From Gammaproteobacteria bacterium (GTDB taxonomy: Bacteria > Pseudomonadota > Gammaproteobacteria > GCA-001735895), in assembly GCA_024763185.1 (NCBI GenBank), contig JANTFY010000027.1:1-16042 (forward strand): DNA of 16,042 nucleotides, written 5' to 3'. The notes beneath the pieces were generated by a model that was not told where the DNA came from, did not search any database, and was given only the letters and a program-made list of their open reading frames with translations. Of this stretch, positions 12,956-16,042 are shown one piece after another. The position numbers were made by a program, and so were the translations under genes. Numbering within the stretch: the stretch's first letter is position 1; every line of letters starts with the position of its first letter.

Positions 12956-15900
12956 ATGGAACGCATCGTAAAACTCTTCGTCACCGGCCCAGAGCAGGAT
13001 CAGTTGGCCGAACAATTTTCTGTCGTTGAATCTTACCCCGGATTTTTGCTGGTTAAGATAGATGAATCTGCATTAAGCAATATTGCCAGTAGATACCCTG
13101 TCGAGGATATCACCGGGCAGTATCAAATACGTGCCGGTCAGCGTCTACTCAATACCGAGTTACCGCGCATTGACCACAAAGGCAAGACCCGTACCCATCC
13201 GGATTACAAGGGGGTGCGGAAATTGCTGCCTGGTAAGCACCATTACCTGGTGCAATTTATTGGTCCGATCAAGAAGCAATGGCTGGCCGCCGTCAATAAA
13301 GCCGGCGGCAAGCTACAGTCACCTTATAAAGGATTCAGTTACGTGGTGCAGGCTGATGAGTCCGGATTGGCTGCCATTGCCGCGTTACCGTTCGTGCGCT
13401 GGACGGGGCATCTGAGCCATGGCGATCGTGTTGCGCCAGCCGTCATAAAGTTTGCCAAGCGCAAATCCAGTGAAACCGGTGCAGAGCTGCCGCGCACCCG
13501 GGTTTTGCCAGGGCTCTACGAAGTCGAATTTTTCGACAAGGCTACAATGAAAGGGGCTAATAAAGCGATCAAGGAGATCGGCTTCAAGATTCTGGAAAGT
13601 GATCAGAAGACGCGCCTGATGATAGTGCAAATGGTGGATAGCAGGTATGCCAGCAAACGGATACGCGAACTGTCTGCGGTTCACGGCGTGCGTTACATCC
13701 GCGAACACAGCTTGAAGCGAACCAGTAACGATTTGGCGCCACGCCTGATGAATGCCTCGCAGGCACTCGACCCGGGTAGTTTAGGACTGGACGGAAAGGG
13801 CGAAATCGTAGCCGTTTGCGACACCGGTCTCGATAGCGGTGATCCGGCTTCAATCCATCCCGATTTCACAGGACGTATCTCGCACATCCAGAGCTATCCG
13901 ATAAAAAGCTACTTCAGTCCCTACATCGACAACGCAGGCGGCGATGATGGCCCTGCCGATTATGATAGTGGTCACGGCACACATGTGGCCGGCTCGGTGC
14001 TGGGAGATGGTAAGTCCAGTGCCGGACTCAGCGGTGTCGAAGGCCCGATCCGTGGTCTCGCGCACAAGGCGAGACTGGTTTTCCAGGCCGTTGAACAGGA
14101 AATGAAATGGAAGAATAACGATTATTATGAATCGATAGGCCGCTACCTGCTGGCGGGTATTCCTAACGACATCCAGGTGTTATTTGGCGATGCCTATGAG
14201 CAGGGTGCACGCATCCATTCCAATTCTTGGGGCGGTGGCGACCCCGGAGCCTACGACTCACAAAGTGAGCAGCTGGACCGCTTTGTCTGGGAGCACAGAG
14301 ACTTTTGCGTCCTGGTCGCTGCGGGCAATGATGGCACCGACAATGACGGCGATGGCAAGATCAACGCGATGAGCGTGACCTCCCCGTCCACGGCAAAGAA
14401 CTGCCTATGCATCGGCGCTTGTGAGAACGAACGCCCCGGATTTAACAGCCAGCGTTATGGTGGCTGGTGGCCTGGCGACTACCCGGTTGCACCCTATAAC
14501 AATGCCCCGATGGCTGACGATCCCAGCGATGTCGTTGCATTCAGCAGCCGTGGGCCGACAGAGGATGGCCGCATTCGCCCAGACCTGGTGGCACCGGGTA
14601 CATTCGTGCTGTCAACCCGTTCGACGATGATTGCAAGCAACAACAATGCCTGGGCCGCTTTCCCGGCATCGCGCAAGTACTTCCACATGGGCGGTACGAG
14701 TATGGCTACACCCTTGGCCGCAGGCGCTGCGGCCCTGGTTCGCCAGTACCTGCGCCGTGATGCCGGTATTGCCACTCCCTCCGCGGCTTTGATCAAGGCC
14801 GCGCTGATCGCCGGGGCGACGCGTCTGCCGGGCGTGTCCGAAGACAATCAGCAGGTTGACAATGAGCAGGGATTCGGTCGTATCAACCTGGATGCAGTGC
14901 TGGCGCCACAAGACCCCGTCAGCGTGCAGTTTTTCGATATCAGTGATGGCTTGGAGACCGGCGAAAGCTGGACCCAGGAGTTGACTGTGGCATCCTCGGA
15001 GTTACCACTGCGCGTGGTCATGGCCTATAGCGATTACCCCGGTGAAGCCCTGGTTAACAACCTGAACCTGATGTTGACCGCGCCGGATGGTTCACACCAC
15101 GTCGGCAATGCATCCAGTGGTAGCCTGGTCATGGATGCGACCAACAATGTTGAACTGATTCATATCGAACAGCCAGCTGCCGGAACCTGGAAGCTCGATG
15201 TCATTGCCTCCAATGTGCCGGAGTCAGCACAGGATTTCGCACTGGTAGTCATGGCGGATATTGGTGAACCAGCGGCAAGTAACCTGATCCGGGTCACCAG
15301 CACAGCTGAGCTGGAAATCCCGGACAACGACGCCGATGGCATCAGCGATACACTGACCGTTGAGCAAGAAGGTATCGCTGCAGGCATCGCGTTGGAAATC
15401 GATCTCAGCCATACCTACATCGGAGATCTGATATTGGAACTGGTTTCACCGGAAGGAATCGGTATCACCCTGCACAATCGCCAGGGCGCCAGTGCAAACG
15501 ATATCCGCAAACGTTTCGATGTGTATAACACACCGGCGTTGCAGTTGCTTGTTGGTGGTGAGATAAGCGGGCCGTGGCGCCTTGAGGTTTCCGACCGTGC
15601 GCGTGTGGATAGCGGAACCCTGCATGGCTGGACACTTGAACTGGTGAGCGAAAGTGACAGCTGGCTGGAGCGGGACTCCGAGCCCGCACTGCAGATTCCG
15701 GACAATAACAAGGTCGGTATTACCGATGTGATCGAAATTGACCGGCAGGGCGAGGTAGAGCAACTTGAAGTCTGGGTCGATATCACCCATACCTGGATCG
15801 GTGACCTAAGGGTCAGCCTGGTCACTCCCGCTGGTGAGACATTGTTGTTGCATGATCGCAGTGGGGGGCAACAGGATAACCTGATCAAGCTCTACGACCT

Positions 15901-16036
15901 TGATTCACTGCCGGAAATCGTATCGTTGTTGCACTCGCCAGCAACAGGCGACTGGTCGCTTACTGTCAGCGACAATGCCGGGCGCGATACCGGCAAGCTC
16001 AACGCCTGGGGACTGAAAATGAAGCTGAAGTCCTGA
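12956..16036 (+). CDS. Multidomain subtilisin-like serine protease (S8, KP-43-like) with tandem P-domains
   Basis: A complete 1026-residue S8 protease. Residues 1-60, 93-155 and 180-252 are three similar propeptide-like modules; each has a strand followed by a block like DESALSNIASRYPVEDITG, DESGLAAIAALPFVRWTG or DSRYASKRIRELSAVHGVRY. The catalytic domain has Asp289 (VAVCDTGLD), His340 (DSGHGTHVAG), the oxyanion Asn458 (VAAGNDG) and Ser582 (GGTSMATP). The acidic loop DNDGDGK at about 462-468 may bind calcium. Residues about 655-770 form a beta-sandwich with LVNNLNLMLTAPDG, typical of KP-43-type subtilases. Two tandem P-domains follow at about 786-897 and 912-1024 (HTYIGDL and HTWIGDL). P-domains and calcium loops suggest an extracellular enzyme, yet the N-terminus MERIVKLFVTGPEQD has no signal peptide and cannot be extended. 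The biological substrate is unknown. Confidence 0.93.
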   Translation: MERIVKLFVTGPEQDQLAEQFSVVESYPGFLLVKIDESALSNIASRYPVEDITGQYQIRAGQRLLNTELPRIDHKGKTRTHPDYKGVRKLLPGKHHYLVQFIGPIKKQWLAAVNKAGGKLQSPYKGFSYVVQADESGLAAIAALPFVRWTGHLSHGDRVAPAVIKFAKRKSSETGAELPRTRVLPGLYEVEFFDKATMKGANKAIKEIGFKILESDQKTRLMIVQMVDSRYASKRIRELSAVHGVRYIREHSLKRTSNDLAPRLMNASQALDPGSLGLDGKGEIVAVCDTGLDSGDPASIHPDFTGRISHIQSYPIKSYFSPYIDNAGGDDGPADYDSGHGTHVAGSVLGDGKSSAGLSGVEGPIRGLAHKARLVFQAVEQEMKWKNNDYYESIGRYLLAGIPNDIQVLFGDAYEQGARIHSNSWGGGDPGAYDSQSEQLDRFVWEHRDFCVLVAAGNDGTDNDGDGKINAMSVTSPSTAKNCLCIGACENERPGFNSQRYGGWWPGDYPVAPYNNAPMADDPSDVVAFSSRGPTEDGRIRPDLVAPGTFVLSTRSTMIASNNNAWAAFPASRKYFHMGGTSMATPLAAGAAALVRQYLRRDAGIATPSAALIKAALIAGATRLPGVSEDNQQVDNEQGFGRINLDAVLAPQDPVSVQFFDISDGLETGESWTQELTVASSELPLRVVMAYSDYPGEALVNNLNLMLTAPDGSHHVGNASSGSLVMDATNNVELIHIEQPAAGTWKLDVIASNVPESAQDFALVVMADIGEPAASNLIRVTSTAELEIPDNDADGISDTLTVEQEGIAAGIALEIDLSHTYIGDLILELVSPEGIGITLHNRQGASANDIRKRFDVYNTPALQLLVGGEISGPWRLEVSDRARVDSGTLHGWTLELVSESDSWLERDSEPALQIPDNNKVGITDVIEIDRQGEVEQLEVWVDITHTWIGDLRVSLVTPAGETLLLHDRSGGQQDNLIKLYDLDSLPEIVSLLHSPATGDWSLTVSDNAGRDTGKLNAWGLKMKLKS
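15311..16027 (+). repeat. Tandem duplication of a P-domain within the subtilase
   Basis: Two units of about 110 codons (15311-15646 and 15689-16027) share the pattern IPDN..G..D, then H-T-Y/W-IGDL, then L-SP/TP-G, LH.R.G and a closing GxLxxWxL. Each matches the proprotein-convertase P-domain. The DNA copies are diverged, so the duplication is not recent. Confidence 0.8.
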
Positions 16037-16042
16037 TCGGCT

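Noticed and set aside
12835..13029. A 64-codon plus-strand frame overlapping the subtilase start that might supply a signal peptide by frameshifting
   Set aside because: Its N-terminus is not a signal peptide, and there is no slippery sequence at the overlap with the subtilase frame.

Overview
The window looks like a chromosomal segment of a sulfur-oxidising proteobacterium, most likely a gammaproteobacterium. The evidence is a flavocytochrome c sulfide dehydrogenase flavoprotein flanked by two related diheme cytochromes c, a periplasmic TlpA-type thioredoxin, and gene order and protein style typical of that group. The taxonomic call is an inference from gene content only.

Left part (1-5300), periplasmic sulfur/redox cluster. 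A diheme cytochrome c (187-885) is followed by a Tat-exported FAD flavoprotein of the FccB/SoxF type (1174-2541). Between them sits a 277-bp stretch (884-1160) bounded by a 20-bp inverted repeat with one mismatch, which looks like a MITE or a deleted insertion sequence. Downstream is a 560-bp scar (2542-3104) with a recognisable IS91-family transposase fragment and a second possible decayed ORF. A minus-strand pair with overlapping stop/start follows: a hydrolase-fold periplasmic protein of unknown function (3608-4357) and a TlpA-like thiol-disulfide oxidoreductase (3105-3611). Divergent from these is a second diheme cytochrome c (4523-5152), clearly a paralogue of the first. A Prx6-type peroxiredoxin with its own terminator (5233-5917, minus strand) closes the region.

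Middle part (6138-11778), a six-gene plus-strand operon with very tight spacing. It holds an ABC ATPase, a Tat-exported solute-binding protein, two permeases (PotABCD-like organisation), a hydantoin/Asp-Glu racemase family protein and uracil phosphoribosyltransferase. The last four junctions are 1-nt, 3-nt and 4-nt-overlap types apart from a hairpin-bearing spacer between binding protein and first permease. The two enzymes suggest import and salvage of a pyrimidine- or hydantoin-like nitrogen compound rather than a polyamine; this is an inference.

Right part (11779-16042). A minus-strand pseudogene (11957-12654) preserves the membrane part of what resembles a cytochrome bd subunit I-like protein, joined in the same frame but across a stop codon to the C-terminal end of a c-type cytochrome; it carries a frameshift, a TGA and a TAG. 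It is followed by an intact 1026-residue subtilase of KP-43-like architecture with three N-terminal propeptide-like modules, a full Asp/His/Ser triad, a beta-sandwich domain and two tandem P-domains, yet no signal peptide.

No tRNA, rRNA or CRISPR array was seen. The most interesting items are the transporter-racemase-UPRT operon, the palindromic element wedged between the two flavocytochrome subunit genes, the signal-less subtilase and the decayed oxidase-like gene.
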